Assembly: GCF_001296045.1 (NCBI RefSeq)
Contig: NZ_LJHS01000002.1
Coordinates: 244,804-308,803 of the forward strand
From: Rhizobium sp. AAP43
GTDB lineage: Bacteria > Pseudomonadota > Alphaproteobacteria > Rhizobiales > Rhizobiaceae
Reading direction: 5' to 3'
Length of the DNA: 64,000 bases
Shown here one piece after another: positions 44,586 to 54,823 of this stretch. The position numbers were made by a program, and so were the translations under genes. The notes beneath the pieces are model-generated. The model made no database searches, had not been told where the DNA came from, and saw only the letters and a program-made list of their open reading frames with translations. Numbering within the stretch: position 1 is the stretch's first letter; the number at the start of each line of letters is the position of its first letter.

Positions 44586-45407
44586 ATGGTCACTCGGGAC
44601 AAAGGCACGCGTCGCAGCTTGAAAGTGATGGCAACCGCCGTCACGGTGATCGCGGCGCTTGGCATTTCGGGCTGCGCGAGCAGCAGGAAACCGCTGACGA
44701 CCGGGTCGATCCCCAAGATGAACAAGCCGGTTGATTCGATGAATGGCCCGGAACTGACGCGGGCAGCCGACAGCATCGGCCAATCCTATGAGCGCAACCC
44801 CAAGGATCGCGATATCGGGCTTTCCTATGCCAATGTGCTGATGATGTCGGGCCGCAATGCCCAGGCGCTCGCCGTGATGCAGCAGGTGGCGATCGCCCAT
44901 CCCAATGATCGCGAGGCGCTGGCCGCCCTTGGCAAGGCGCAGGCTGCTGCCGGACAGCTGGAGAAGGCGCTGGGCACGATCGGGCGCGCCCAGAGGCCGG
45001 ACCGGCCCGACTGGCGGCTCTACTCGGCCGAAGGCGCCGTGCTCGACCAGTTGGGGCGCTCCAGCGAAGCGCGCTCGCGCTACCGCATGGCGCTTGAGAT
45101 GCAGCCGAACGATCCAAGCGTGCTGTCGAATCTCGGCATGTCCTACGTGCTTTCGGGCGACCTGAAGTCTGCGGAAAGCAATCTCAGGCAGGCCGCCCAG
45201 CAGCCGGGTGCCGACAGCCGCGTGCGGCAGAACCTGGCACTGGTGATCGGTCTTCAGGGCCGTTTCCAGGAGGCCGAACAGATCGCGGTGCAAGAACTCG
45301 ACCCGCAACAGGCGGCCGCCAACCTGCAATATCTGCGCGGCATGCTCTCCCAGCAGAATTCGTGGAAGCAGCTGGCAAGCGAAGGCAAGACGAAAAAAAG
45401 CGGCTGA
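44586..45407 (+). CDS. TadD-like TPR lipoprotein
   Basis: A 273-residue periplasmic lipoprotein. Lipobox GISGC near 30 in IAALGISGCASSRKPLTTGS gives acylation at Cys. TPR repeats follow (about 75-230; NDREALAALGKAQAAAGQLE, NDPSVLSNLGMSYVLSGDLK), as in TadD proteins of tight-adherence pilus systems. No other tad gene is nearby, so this may be a stand-alone relative. ATG 44586 is divergent from the M17 gene. Confidence 0.88.
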   Translation: MVTRDKGTRRSLKVMATAVTVIAALGISGCASSRKPLTTGSIPKMNKPVDSMNGPELTRAADSIGQSYERNPKDRDIGLSYANVLMMSGRNAQALAVMQQVAIAHPNDREALAALGKAQAAAGQLEKALGTIGRAQRPDRPDWRLYSAEGAVLDQLGRSSEARSRYRMALEMQPNDPSVLSNLGMSYVLSGDLKSAESNLRQAAQQPGADSRVRQNLALVIGLQGRFQEAEQIAVQELDPQQAAANLQYLRGMLSQQNSWKQLASEGKTKKSG

Positions 45408-45439
45408 GGTCTCTGCCTTACCCCCCGTTCCCGCACCCC

Positions 45440-46027
45440 TCAATCCGGAAAGATCAGGCGGCTTCGGCCGCTGGTCAGATCCCGCAGCAGGTCTGCGGCC
45501 TTTTGCTCGTCGCCCTGGCGCAGCGTCACGGTCAGGCGCACGCCTGAGGCCTCGAAGTCCTCGGCAAGCGTCAGATAGGGCAGCGCCAAGAGGCGTGCCT
45601 TGACCAGAGCGAGATCGGAGAAACCGCATTCGGCCTCTCCCGTCGCCATGGGAATGATCTCGATCTTTTCGGCAAGACGCAGCATCTCCGCCGCCGTTCC
45701 GCCATAGGCGCGCATGAGGCCGCCACTGCCGAGCAGGATGCCGCCGAAAAAGCGCGTCACCACGACCACCACGCCATCGAGAGCCTGGCCGTCGATCGCC
45801 TGCAGGATCGGCTTTCCGGCCGTGCCCGAGGGTTCGCCATCATCGGAGAACCGATAGGACTGGCCGAGGCGCCAGGCCCAGCAATTGTGGTTGGCTGCGG
45901 GATCGGATTGCGCCGCGAGAAAGGCCTTTGCCTCATCTTCCGACGCGATCGGTGCGGCGCGCGCGATGAACCGGCTTTTCTTGATGTCGCGGGTCAGATC
46001 CACAGGGCCGGAAAGCGTAAACGGCAT
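45440..46027 (-). CDS. YigZ/IMPACT family protein
   Basis: A 195-residue cytosolic protein. RLGQSYRFSDDGEPSGTAGK followed by PILQAIDGQ, with VVVTRFFGGILLGSGGLMRA, is the diagnostic UPF0029/IMPACT core; a C-terminal DUF1949-like part follows. E. coli YigZ and yeast Yih1 relatives act around translation or proline peptidase chemistry without an agreed bacterial role. Its ATG follows the stop of the upstream 151-residue gene by one base, so they are coupled. Confidence 0.93.
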   Translation of the reverse strand: MPFTLSGPVDLTRDIKKSRFIARAAPIASEDEAKAFLAAQSDPAANHNCWAWRLGQSYRFSDDGEPSGTAGKPILQAIDGQALDGVVVVVTRFFGGILLGSGGLMRAYGGTAAEMLRLAEKIEIIPMATGEAECGFSDLALVKARLLALPYLTLAEDFEASGVRLTVTLRQGDEQKAADLLRDLTSGRSRLIFPD

Positions 46028-46028
46028 G

Positions 46029-46484
46029 TCAGGCCTCGCCTTCTCCGCCTGCGCCGCCGGGACTGGCGCTTCGGGCCTCGTTTTCGCTGAGCCAGATTTC
46101 CAGCGCCTTGACTACGGCAAGCCGCAGCGCGGCCTTCATCGCGAGCGCCCGGGCCAGCGACGGGTCGCGGGCGGAGAAACCGAGCTCGCCCATCACGGCG
46201 GATGGCGTCAGACGCCTTCTGCGCATGACAGCTTCCATCCTGGCAATGGTCGAGGGCAGAAGATAACGGCCGTTCGCGATCAGGGTCTCGCCGGTCGGGC
46301 CATGCTCCTCGACCATGGCTGGTTCCTGGAGGCCTGCCGGCAGCGCGACAAGGTCACCGGCGGCAGCCGTGGCACGTGTTTCGGCCGCCACGAGATCGAG
46401 AAAGGCGCGGCGCTCCTCAGGCTCGGCCCCGCTCCAGGCTTTCAGCAGTTTCTTCAGTTGGTTGGGCTTGGATTTCTTCGACAT
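46029..46484 (-). CDS. Conserved-looking helical protein, 151 residues, unknown
   Basis: A cytosolic protein starting MSKKSKPNQLKKLLKAWSGA, rich in Ala, Arg and Glu, and with amphipathic helices (ERRAFLDLVAAETRATAAAG; PSTIARMEAVMRRRRLTPSA). The second half has a helix-turn-helix-like feel but no clear DNA-binding signature. ATG 46484 is taken because a longer frame has a non-homologous tail. It is first in a unit with YigZ. No function assigned. Confidence 0.7.
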   Translation of the reverse strand: MSKKSKPNQLKKLLKAWSGAEPEERRAFLDLVAAETRATAAAGDLVALPAGLQEPAMVEEHGPTGETLIANGRYLLPSTIARMEAVMRRRRLTPSAVMGELGFSARDPSLARALAMKAALRLAVVKALEIWLSENEARSASPGGAGGEGEA

Positions 46485-46793
46485 CGGATCTTCCGTTCGA
46501 CCTTGCCTAGCCCGACACAGACCCGAAGGCGAGAAAAAAAGTCTGTCGCGGCACGCTTTCCGGATCGAGGCAAAATTGCCTTTGCTGGCAGCATGATCGT
46601 GACCGCGCAAAGGGAAATTCCGGACACCGCGCATTAGGGAAATCGGCTGCACGGCAAGCAGTCGTTAACCTTTATTTTCTACTGAATAAAGCTCTTCAAG
46701 AGTTTTTGTATCCCGTCAGCGTTCAGGTTTTCGATGCATCCTCCCCGTCATAATTCCGCATTACAAAACAATCAGTTGGGCGAGGATCAGGGC
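46485..46793. other. Divergent control region before ftsK-like gene
   Basis: A 309-base stretch between two divergent genes. Its right part (46660-46740) is AT-rich for this genome and holds TTATTTT and GTTAACC-like elements and a tiny CTCTT/AAGAG hairpin. I see no gene, terminator or clear operator in it. If the ftsK-like protein starts at the earlier ATG 46734 the region is 60 bases shorter. Confidence 0.5.
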
Positions 46794-49700
46794 ATGTCTC
46801 GTAACGGTTCGGGTGCAACGCCGTCCAGTCCGCCGCATGGACAGGGCGCACGGCCGGCCGGCACCGACCAGATGGCCGCCAACCAGATCGAAGGGCATGG
46901 CGAGGCGCAGACCTGGCAGTCCGCCTTCGTGCTTGGCCCCAATGTCCGCTTCACCCGCACGCCGGATCGCGTCGCAGCACCGCGCAACCAGCCTGAAACC
47001 ATCGAGCCCATGCAGGTGGCTCGGACGGCCGCTCCGCTGACGCCTCCAGCCCTGTCCGGCACGGCACAGACGAACCCGCAGAGGTCTGCGGCTCCTGTCC
47101 AGCCATCCCAGCCGCGCAGCCCCGCTGCCACCGGCAATCCCGCCTATTCGGCGCAGCCGTCCGCGCCGGTTGCAAACCGTCATGCCCAGGTCCCAGCAGC
47201 GCCGCAGAAGCCACAGGACCGGACACCGGCTTCCGTCGTTCTGCCGCAGCCGCCGGATGCCGTGGGCGCGCGTGCCCTGACCTACAAGCTACGCCGCGAG
47301 CTTGCCCGCCAGCAGGCCGAGCAATCCGCCTGGCAGGCCAGCATGGCAGAGGACCCCGCCCGCCCCTTCGCACCTCAGCCGCCCGCTTCGCAACCGGCAC
47401 CGCTGGTTCAGGGCATGCGCAGCGTGCTTGCCAGCACGCAATCGGCCACGGTCGGTTCGGTACAGCCGACAGTGCACCCGGCCCTGCCGCAGGGCGGATC
47501 ACCGGCAGTCGCGCAGCCACAGGTCGGGCAATCCGCGATGCAACAGCCTTTGCCGGCGAGCCCAGCGGCAACCCCGGCCGCAGGCACGATCCGTCCGGCG
47601 GGGGCACGTAACGCCTTCTTCCGCCCGGCAGTGTCTGCGACCCAGTCAGGACAGCCTCCAGTCCAGCAGGCTCCCGTGCAGCAAGCCCCTGCCCCTCAAG
47701 CTCCGGCTCAGACAACTCCGACCTATGGGCCCTATATGACGGTTGGCCGTCCGGTTGGTGCTGTTCTCGCCGCGACGAGCGGCCAGACTTTCGCTCCGGC
47801 CGTGTCACAGACGACGAGCACCGTGCATTCTACAGCGATCCCGGACGCGGTTCCTGCCCCGTCTGCCACTGCGGATACCCGTCTTCCGATCAGCGCGCTT
47901 CTCTCCGATCACATTTTCTTCGAGGCGATGTTCGAACCTGTGGCGGAAGCCCTGGCGCCGACGCCGGTACAAGCTCCGGTGACCATGCCGGCCCCGACTG
48001 CCCAGCAGGCGAATTTTGCGCGGCGGGTTGCGCCGACGCCAGTGCCCAAGGTGGAGGTGCGCAAGGTGGAAGTGGTGCGTTATGCGCCGCAGGTGGATAG
48101 CGTCGACGTCACACTCCCGGCTGCCCTGTCGACCATCAGGCCGGCATTCGACGCCCCTGAAGGTTCCGTGGTAGCGCTTTACCGAGAGATCGCGCGTCGC
48201 GATGTCGTGGGGCAATCGTTGATGGCCTCCATGCCGGCCGTTCAGCTTCCGGCAGCGGTGATTGCGCCGGTCGTCGCAGCCGCACATTCGCCCATAGCCT
48301 CCATCACCTCTGCACGCCAGCCGTTGTTCAAGGCCCAGGTTGCGCTTGGTGAAGGTGAATACGAACTGCCGCCGATAGACCTCCTGCAGGAGCCGCCGAT
48401 CCGCACCACGACCACGATGACCGCCGAGGCTCTGGAACAGAGTGCTGGCCTTCTGGAAAGCGTGCTGGAAGATTTTGGCGTCAAGGGCGAAGTGATCGAT
48501 GTGCGCCCCGGCCCGGTCGTCACGCTCTATGAATTCGAGCCGGCACCGGGTGTGAAATCCTCCCGTGTCATCGGCATTTCCGATGACATCGCCCGCTCCA
48601 TGTCGGCGCTTTCGGCCCGTGTCGCGGTCGTGCCCGGCCGCAACGTGATCGGCATCGAACTGCCGAACCCTGTACGCGAAACCGTCTATCTGCGCGAATT
48701 GATCGAGACGCCTGAGTATTCCGAAAGCCGCTACAAGCTGCCGGTGTGCCTCGGCAAGACCATTGGCGGCGAGTCGGTCATCGCGGAACTTGCGAAGATG
48801 CCGCATCTGCTCGTCGCCGGCACCACCGGCTCGGGCAAGTCGGTGGCGATCAACACGATGATCCTGTCGCTGCTCTACCGGTTCCGACCGGATGAGTGCC
48901 GGTTGATCATGGTCGATCCGAAGATGCTGGAACTCTCCGTCTACGACGGCATCCCGCATCTGCTCACCCCCGTCGTGACCGATCCGAAGAAGGCCGTGAT
49001 GGCGTTGAAATGGGCGGTGCGCGAGATGGAGGATCGCTATCGCAAGATGAGCCGCCTCAGCGTGCGCAATATCGACGGCTACAATGCCCGTGCGGCACAG
49101 GCGCGCGAGAAGGGCGAGACGATCACCGTCAGCGTGCAGACCGGCTTCGACCGCCAGAGCGGCGAGATCGTCTATGAGGAACAGGAACTCGACCTCTCGC
49201 CGATGCCCTATATCGTCGTCGTGGTCGACGAGATGGCCGATCTGATGATGGTTGCCGGCAAGGAGATCGAAGGCGCGATCCAGCGGCTCGCCCAGATGGC
49301 GCGTGCGGCCGGCATCCACCTGATCATGGCGACGCAGCGCCCCTCGGTCGACGTCATCACCGGCACGATCAAGGCAAACTTCCCGACACGCGTCTCCTTC
49401 CAGGTGACCTCGAAGATCGACAGCCGCACCATTCTGGGTGAACCGGGTGCCGAGCACCTGCTTGGCCAGGGCGACATGCTGCACATGGTGGGTGGCGGCC
49501 GCATTGCCCGCGTGCACGGCCCCTTCGTTTCCGATGAGGAAGTTGAGAAGGTTGTCGCGCATCTGAAGCTGCAGGGACGGCCGGAATATCTCGGCACCGT
49601 GACCGAGGATGCGGATGAGGTCGAAGAGGAGCCGGAAGAGGACACCGCCGTGTTCGACAAGGGCGCGATGGCCGAAGAAGATGGCAATGATCTCTTCGAC

Positions 49701-49907
49701 AAGGCCGTGAAGGTGGTGTTGCGCGACAAGAAGTGCTCGACCTCCTATATCCAGCGCCGCCTGTCGATCGGCTACAACAAGGCCGCCTCACTGGTAGAAC
49801 GCATGGAGCAGGAAGGCATTGTCGGGCCTGCCAACCATGTCGGCAAGCGGGCGATCATCATCGGCGGCCGCGAAGTGGCACCTGTCGCCGAAGACTTCGA
49901 AGGCTGA
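46794..49907 (+). CDS. ftsK: FtsK/SpoIIIE-type DNA translocase lacking visible membrane helices
   Basis: A 1037-residue motor. The first 500 residues are a Pro/Ala/Gln/Thr-rich, low-complexity region with no hydrophobic segment, unlike the four membrane helices of classic FtsK. The motor follows: alpha and beta domains ([20 protein letters not shown]), Walker A GTTGSGKS near 675, Walker [35 protein letters not shown], and a C-terminal gamma winged helix [20 protein letters not shown] for KOPS DNA. GAGG lies before ATG 46794; ATG 46734 would add 20 residues. Rhizobia may carry a second, membrane FtsK elsewhere. Confidence 0.93.
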   Translation: MSRNGSGATPSSPPHGQGARPAGTDQMAANQIEGHGEAQTWQSAFVLGPNVRFTRTPDRVAAPRNQPETIEPMQVARTAAPLTPPALSGTAQTNPQRSAAPVQPSQPRSPAATGNPAYSAQPSAPVANRHAQVPAAPQKPQDRTPASVVLPQPPDAVGARALTYKLRRELARQQAEQSAWQASMAEDPARPFAPQPPASQPAPLVQGMRSVLASTQSATVGSVQPTVHPALPQGGSPAVAQPQVGQSAMQQPLPASPAATPAAGTIRPAGARNAFFRPAVSATQSGQPPVQQAPVQQAPAPQAPAQTTPTYGPYMTVGRPVGAVLAATSGQTFAPAVSQTTSTVHSTAIPDAVPAPSATADTRLPISALLSDHIFFEAMFEPVAEALAPTPVQAPVTMPAPTAQQANFARRVAPTPVPKVEVRKVEVVRYAPQVDSVDVTLPAALSTIRPAFDAPEGSVVALYREIARRDVVGQSLMASMPAVQLPAAVIAPVVAAAHSPIASITSARQPLFKAQVALGEGEYELPPIDLLQEPPIRTTTTMTAEALEQSAGLLESVLEDFGVKGEVIDVRPGPVVTLYEFEPAPGVKSSRVIGISDDIARSMSALSARVAVVPGRNVIGIELPNPVRETVYLRELIETPEYSESRYKLPVCLGKTIGGESVIAELAKMPHLLVAGTTGSGKSVAINTMILSLLYRFRPDECRLIMVDPKMLELSVYDGIPHLLTPVVTDPKKAVMALKWAVREMEDRYRKMSRLSVRNIDGYNARAAQAREKGETITVSVQTGFDRQSGEIVYEEQELDLSPMPYIVVVVDEMADLMMVAGKEIEGAIQRLAQMARAAGIHLIMATQRPSVDVITGTIKANFPTRVSFQVTSKIDSRTILGEPGAEHLLGQGDMLHMVGGGRIARVHGPFVSDEEVEKVVAHLKLQGRPEYLGTVTEDADEVEEEPEEDTAVFDKGAMAEEDGNDLFDKAVKVVLRDKKCSTSYIQRRLSIGYNKAASLVERMEQEGIVGPANHVGKRAIIIGGREVAPVAEDFEG

Positions 49908-49962
49908 GAAACACTGCGGCGGCCGGGACTTGTTTTCCCGGCCGCACACTGTCCAGAATGGA

Positions 49963-50937
49963 TCAGACCGCCGTCCGGGCGAGCAGGTCGATCACGTGTT
50001 GCGGACCTGTCGGGACGATGCCCGTCGCGTTCAGCGTCTTGATCGAATAATAGCCCCTGACGATATGGTCCATGTTGACGGTTGCCCGGACGCCCTTCAG
50101 ACGCAGCACCCGCTCCTGATAGGCCGAGAGGGCCGGATAATCGGCAATGCGCCGGCGATTGGTCTTGAAGAGGCCATGATAGGCGGCATCAAACCGGATC
50201 AGCGTGACGAAGAGGCGGATATCGGCTTCGGTGAAACGGTCACCGAACAGGAAATCCCGCCCGTCCGAGAGCCGCTGTTCCAACTCGTCCAGCATCGTAA
50301 ATACACCATCGACCGCTTCATCATAAGCGACCTGCGTCGAGGCGAAGCCGGACTTGTAGACGCCATTGTTCAAGAGATCATAGACGCGGGCATTGAGATC
50401 ATCGATCTCGCCGCCAATATCCTCCGGGTAGAGCCGGATGTCGGACGGCACCAGCGCTTCGAAGGCCGTATCGAACATGCGGATAATGTCGGCGCTCTCG
50501 TTGTTGACCATGGTTCCGGTCTTTTCATCCCATAGAACGGGCACGGTGGCGCGGCCGGTGAAATCAGGATCGGCGCGGGTATAGAGTTCATGCAGGTGTG
50601 AGGCACCGAAGAGCGGGTCGGCATCGGCGCCGGGATAGCCGCCGAAGGCCCAGCCCTGGTTCGACAGGGCAGGTGCCACGACAGTGACGCTGATCATGTC
50701 TTCGAGACCCTTAAGGGCACGCGCCATCAGCGTGCGCGAGGCCCAGGGGCAGATATAGGCGACATAGAGCCGGTAGCGGCCGGCTTCGGCCTTGAAACCA
50801 CCCGTGCCGGTCGGACCTGGGCTGCCGTCCGGCGTAATCCAGTTGCGGAAGGACGATGTTTGCCGGACGAACCGGCCCTTTTCGTCGGCCTTCTGTACCG
50901 GCTGCCAGTCTTCTGTCCACTTGCCATTCACCAACAT
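49963..50937 (-). CDS. Glutathionyl-hydroquinone reductase (xi-class GST)
   Basis: A 324-residue cytosolic enzyme that reduces glutathionyl-hydroquinones to hydroquinones (PcpF/YqjG/ECM4 family). The N-terminal NWITPDGSPGPTGTGGF stretch and the active Cys in LYVAYICPWASRTLM are diagnostic, and the C-terminal helical GST domain follows with RFDAAYHGLFKTNRRRI. ATG 50937 has GGAGAC six bases upstream. Two related palindromes 32 bases apart lie upstream and are likely its operators; no regulator is adjacent. Confidence 0.94.
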   Translation of the reverse strand: MLVNGKWTEDWQPVQKADEKGRFVRQTSSFRNWITPDGSPGPTGTGGFKAEAGRYRLYVAYICPWASRTLMARALKGLEDMISVTVVAPALSNQGWAFGGYPGADADPLFGASHLHELYTRADPDFTGRATVPVLWDEKTGTMVNNESADIIRMFDTAFEALVPSDIRLYPEDIGGEIDDLNARVYDLLNNGVYKSGFASTQVAYDEAVDGVFTMLDELEQRLSDGRDFLFGDRFTEADIRLFVTLIRFDAAYHGLFKTNRRRIADYPALSAYQERVLRLKGVRATVNMDHIVRGYYSIKTLNATGIVPTGPQHVIDLLARTAV

Positions 50938-51022
50938 GATCTTGTCTCCATCGCCGCCTTGCGGGCCACTCTATTCGAAGAGGCCCGGCCTCTTCAGCTG
51001 GCTCACCATGAGGCAAGGCGCC

Positions 51023-51071
51023 GTTCAATCAAATCGAAAGTTTCTTGAAAAACTGTTCAACTAAATTGAAC
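51023..51071 (-). promoter_or_regulatory. Two operator-like palindromes upstream of the hydroquinone reductase
   Basis: GTTCAA-CTAAA-TTGAAC (51055-51071) is a perfect inverted repeat; GTTCAA-TCAAA-TCGAAA (51023-51039) is a weaker copy. They are spaced 32 bases, about three helical turns, so both lie on one DNA face. Dimeric MarR/HxlR/TetR-type regulators bind such pairs; the regulator must be encoded elsewhere. Confidence 0.55.
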
Positions 51072-51098
51072 GACTGCCGATTATGTCAGATCAATGGG

Positions 51099-52904
51099 TT
51101 AGGAGGCGGCAAGCTGCGCGCGACTGCCGGGGAAGAGAAGTTCGACGAAACGCTGGGCGGTCGGCTGCGGTTCGTGGTTGGCAAGACCCGGGCGTTCATT
51201 GGCTTCGATGAAGACATAATCGGCGTCAGCGGGATCGCGGACCATGAAATCGATGCCGACGACCGGGATCTTGATGGCCCTCGCTGCCCTGCAGGCGGCA
51301 TCGACGAGATCCGGATGCACGGTTGCAGTGACATCATGGATTGTGCCGCCCGTGTGGAGATTGGCAGCCTTGCGGACGGTGATCTCGCGCCCCTCATCGA
51401 GGATGGTCTCAAGGTCGAGATCCTGTTCCGCGAGGCAGCGCTTCGTCTCGGCATCCACCGGAATACGGCTCTCGCCCCCGGTCGCGGCGGCCCGGCGGCG
51501 GGATTGCTGCTCAATCAGCTTGCGGATCGAGGAGCGACCATCGCCCATAACGCGTGGCGGACGACGGACAGCAGCAGCGACGAGTTTGTAATCGATGACG
51601 ACGAGGCGCAGGTCCTCGCCTTCGAAGCAAGCTTCAAGCAGCACGCGGTCTGACACCTGGCGAGCCTGGCGGATGGCGGCCTGGAGCGCGTCCATCGAGG
51701 ATATGCCGACCGAGATGCCCCGTCCCTGCTCGCCGCGGGCCGGCTTGACGACCAGCTTGCCATGGGTTTCGAGAAAGGCGCGCTTGTCTTCGTCCGACGC
51801 GTCAGCCGAGAGCTGCTGCGGGACGCTAAGGCCGGCGGTCTCAGCGAAGCGGCGGGTCACTGCCTTGTCATCGCAGATCGACATGGCGACCGACGAAGTC
51901 AGATCCGAGAGGCTTTCGCGGCAATGGATGGTGCGGCCGCCATGGATCAGGCGGAAGAAGCCGCCTTCGGCGTCTGTCACCTCAACATGGATGCCGCGAC
52001 GCAGCGCCTCGTCGACAATCAGCCGCGCATAGGGGTTGAGGCTCTCATAGCCTTCGACGGGCTGGGCGAAGAACTTCTCGTTGATGGCGTTCTTACGTTT
52101 GACAGCAAAGAGCGGCACGCGACGGAAGGCGAGCTTTTCATAAAGGCCGATCGCCTTTTTATTGTCGTGCAGAACCGAGAGATCGACATAGGCGATGCCG
52201 CGGGCCTGGTAATGTTCGGCGAGCGTGCGCACCAGCCCCTCACCGATGCCCGGCTGGCGGGCCTGCGGATGGACGGCGAGGCACCAGAGTGAAGCACCGC
52301 GCTCGGGATCATCGAACAGGCGCTGATGGTCAATACCGGTCACGGTGCCGATGATCTGGCCGGTCGCATCGTCCTGGGCGACGAAATAGGTGACGGGGCG
52401 GCTGTCGCGATCACCGGCGAAGAAATCCTCGCGCACCTGGATCATGCCGCAAGAGGCATAGACGGCATTGATGCCGGCGGCATCTGCCTCGGATGCCAGC
52501 CTGCGAATGGTGACGCCACGCGGGCGACGGCCGCCGGCGCGATAGGTGGAAAGATCGAGGCGAAACGTGTGTGACGGATCAAGAAAGATTTCCTGCGGTG
52601 CCTGGGCAAGCAGCACATGCGGGTCGCGGACATGGAAGGCGATATCCCGCGCATCAGGCGCTTCTTCGCGCAACGCATGGAGGAGGTCTTCGTAACGATC
52701 AAAGGTCTGGGTGAAGAGCAGACGTCCCCAGCCGCAATCAAGCGCGATATTGCGGCCGGGTGCATCAGCCGCCTCAACACACCGTCCGGCCTGGCCGAAA
52801 CCGCCGCCGCCGGGCGACCTCAGCCGGGTCAGGCGATGGGAGAGTGCGCTGCCGCGCCTTGGCTTGCGCGGCGGGGTCGCGGCTTTCTTCTGCGCATTGT
52901 TCAC
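51099..52904 (-). CDS. ngs: N-acetylglutaminylglutamine synthetase (GNAT plus ATP-grasp fusion)
   Basis: A 601-residue bifunctional enzyme for N-acetylglutaminylglutamine amide (NAGGN), an osmolyte of rhizobia. Residues about 100-290 are a GNAT acetyltransferase (SLWCLAVHPQARQPGIGEGL); from about 330 an ATP-grasp ligase follows (KLVVKPARGEQGRGISVGIS, VVGIDFMVRDPADADYVFIE). GTG 52904 is the start: AGGAGG ends six bases before it, and the codon begins one base after the asnO stop. Works with AsnO, encoded directly upstream. Confidence 0.95.
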   Translation of the reverse strand: MNNAQKKAATPPRKPRRGSALSHRLTRLRSPGGGGFGQAGRCVEAADAPGRNIALDCGWGRLLFTQTFDRYEDLLHALREEAPDARDIAFHVRDPHVLLAQAPQEIFLDPSHTFRLDLSTYRAGGRRPRGVTIRRLASEADAAGINAVYASCGMIQVREDFFAGDRDSRPVTYFVAQDDATGQIIGTVTGIDHQRLFDDPERGASLWCLAVHPQARQPGIGEGLVRTLAEHYQARGIAYVDLSVLHDNKKAIGLYEKLAFRRVPLFAVKRKNAINEKFFAQPVEGYESLNPYARLIVDEALRRGIHVEVTDAEGGFFRLIHGGRTIHCRESLSDLTSSVAMSICDDKAVTRRFAETAGLSVPQQLSADASDEDKRAFLETHGKLVVKPARGEQGRGISVGISSMDALQAAIRQARQVSDRVLLEACFEGEDLRLVVIDYKLVAAAVRRPPRVMGDGRSSIRKLIEQQSRRRAAATGGESRIPVDAETKRCLAEQDLDLETILDEGREITVRKAANLHTGGTIHDVTATVHPDLVDAACRAARAIKIPVVGIDFMVRDPADADYVFIEANERPGLANHEPQPTAQRFVELLFPGSRAQLAAS

Positions 52905-52905
52905 G

Positions 52906-54678
52906 TCAAACCTCCTGGGCCTGTAGCCACATTTCAAGTAGGCCCGCCTGCCACAGTTCAGACCCCTGCAGCGGCGTGATATGCGATGCAGGGTCGGCGA
53001 TCAGGCGGTCGATATAGGTCTTCTGGAACAGGCCGCGCTCGCGTGCAGCACTCGACGAGAGAGCGTCGCGCAACATGTCGAGATAGGGCCCGGCGATGTA
53101 TTTGAGCTGCGGCACCGGGAAGTAGCCCTTCTTGCGGTCGATGACCTCGGAGGGGATGACCTTGCGGGCAACATCCTTCAGGATGCCCTTGCCGCCATCA
53201 CGCAGTTTCTCTTCCGGGGGCATGCGGGCGGCGAGCTCAACCAGTTCGTGATCGAGGAAGGGCACGCGCGCTTCCAGACCCCAGGCCATGGTCATATTGT
53301 CGACGCGCTTCACCGGGTCATCGACCAGCATGACGGAGCTGTCGAGGCGGAGTGCTGCGTCGACGGGCGTGTCGGCCCCATCGCGCAGCAGATGATCGCG
53401 CAACAACTCGCCGCTGACATCCTCGCCGATCCAGTGGTCCTGGAGTTGTGTCTTCAAGGTCTCGTGCGAGCGATCACGGAAGGCGCGACCATAGTCTGCC
53501 ACGACGTCCTTGGAGCCGACCAGCGGCGGATACCAGTGGTAACCGCCGAAGACCTCGTCGGCGCCCTGCCCCGATTGCACGACCTTGATGTGCTTCGAGA
53601 CTTCCTTGGACAGAAGATAGAAGCCGACATTATCGTAGGAGACCATGGGTTCGGACATGGCGGCGATGGTGCCCGGCAAGGCCTCCATCAGGTCTGCGGA
53701 GGGGACGAAGATCTTGTGGTGATCGGTGCCGAAACGTTTCGCGATCAAGTCTGAATAGACGAATTCGTCGCCCTTCTCGCCATTGGCTTCCTCGAAGCCG
53801 ACGGAAAAGCTCATCAGCCCGGTCTGGCCGGCCTCGGCCAAAAGGCCGACGATGAGGCTGGAATCGACGCCGCCTGACAGAAGCACACCGACCGGCACGT
53901 CCGCGATCATCCGGCGTTTGACGGCAAGCTGGAGCGCCTCGAGCAGACGCTCCTGCCACTCCTCGCGGGTGATCGAGCGATCCTCAGGCCGGCGCGTATA
54001 GGGCGTGTCCCAATAGCGCGTATCGGCAAAGCTGCCGTCGCGTTCATAGATGCGGATGGTTGCCGGTGGCAGCTTGCGAACCCCGGCATAGATGGTGCGC
54101 GGGGGCGGCACGACGGCGTGGAAGCTCATGTAGTTGTGAAGCGCTGCGACATCGATGGATGTATCGATCCCGCCCGCCTTGACGATGGCCGGAAGCGACG
54201 AGGCGAAGCGCAGACCGCCTGAAACCTCGGCGAGGTAAAGCGGCTTGATGCCGAAACGGTCGCGCGCCATGACGACGCGACCGGTTTCGCGCTCATGGAT
54301 GACGAAGGCGAACATGCCATGGAAGCGCGAGACACAGTCCGTGCCCCAGGCATGCCAGGCCTTGAGGATGACCTCGGTGTCGCCGTCGGAGAAGAAGCGG
54401 TAGCCCTTGGCCTGGAGCTCAGCGCGCAGTTCACGGAAATTGTAGATGCAGCCGTTGAAGACCAGCGAGAGGCCGAGATCCGGATCGATCATCGGCTGCT
54501 GCGACTTGTCGGAGAGATCGAGAATGCGCAATCGTCGATGACCAAGGCCGACATTGCCCCTGACGACCACGCCGGCCGAATCCGGCCCACGCGGTGCAAG
54601 CACATCCGCCATGATCGAAACGGCTGCCACCGACGGGGACGCCCCGTCGAATCTCACTTCTCCACAAATGCCACACAT
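52906..54678 (-). CDS. asnO: N-acetylglutaminylglutamine amidotransferase (AsnO)
   Basis: A 590-residue asparagine-synthetase-like enzyme that makes the terminal amide of NAGGN. The class II glutaminase starts MCGICGEVRFDG with nucleophile Cys2; the synthetase domain has the PP-loop GVLLSGGVDSSLIVGLL. First gene of the asnO-ngs operon, known in Sinorhizobium as osmotically induced. A purine-rich GGAGG lies somewhat far (12 bases) before the ATG at 54678. No salt-responsive element is recognised in the leader. Confidence 0.97.
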   Translation of the reverse strand: MCGICGEVRFDGASPSVAAVSIMADVLAPRGPDSAGVVVRGNVGLGHRRLRILDLSDKSQQPMIDPDLGLSLVFNGCIYNFRELRAELQAKGYRFFSDGDTEVILKAWHAWGTDCVSRFHGMFAFVIHERETGRVVMARDRFGIKPLYLAEVSGGLRFASSLPAIVKAGGIDTSIDVAALHNYMSFHAVVPPPRTIYAGVRKLPPATIRIYERDGSFADTRYWDTPYTRRPEDRSITREEWQERLLEALQLAVKRRMIADVPVGVLLSGGVDSSLIVGLLAEAGQTGLMSFSVGFEEANGEKGDEFVYSDLIAKRFGTDHHKIFVPSADLMEALPGTIAAMSEPMVSYDNVGFYLLSKEVSKHIKVVQSGQGADEVFGGYHWYPPLVGSKDVVADYGRAFRDRSHETLKTQLQDHWIGEDVSGELLRDHLLRDGADTPVDAALRLDSSVMLVDDPVKRVDNMTMAWGLEARVPFLDHELVELAARMPPEEKLRDGGKGILKDVARKVIPSEVIDRKKGYFPVPQLKYIAGPYLDMLRDALSSSAARERGLFQKTYIDRLIADPASHITPLQGSELWQAGLLEMWLQAQEV

Positions 54679-54823
54679 GAACTTGGCTGAAACCTCCGTT
54701 GGACGACAAAACGAAAGGTGCCGTCGCAGCGGAGGAGGCTCCGGGTGCGACGGACACGCGTTTTGCTAATGGTCCAGAGGTGTCATTGTTCCATGGTTTT
54801 TCCGGCGACCGGCTCGTTCGTGT

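Noticed and set aside
47805..49562. A long frame opposite the FtsK motor domain
   Set aside because: Antisense to the conserved ATPase; composition is His/Arg-rich and unlike a folded protein.
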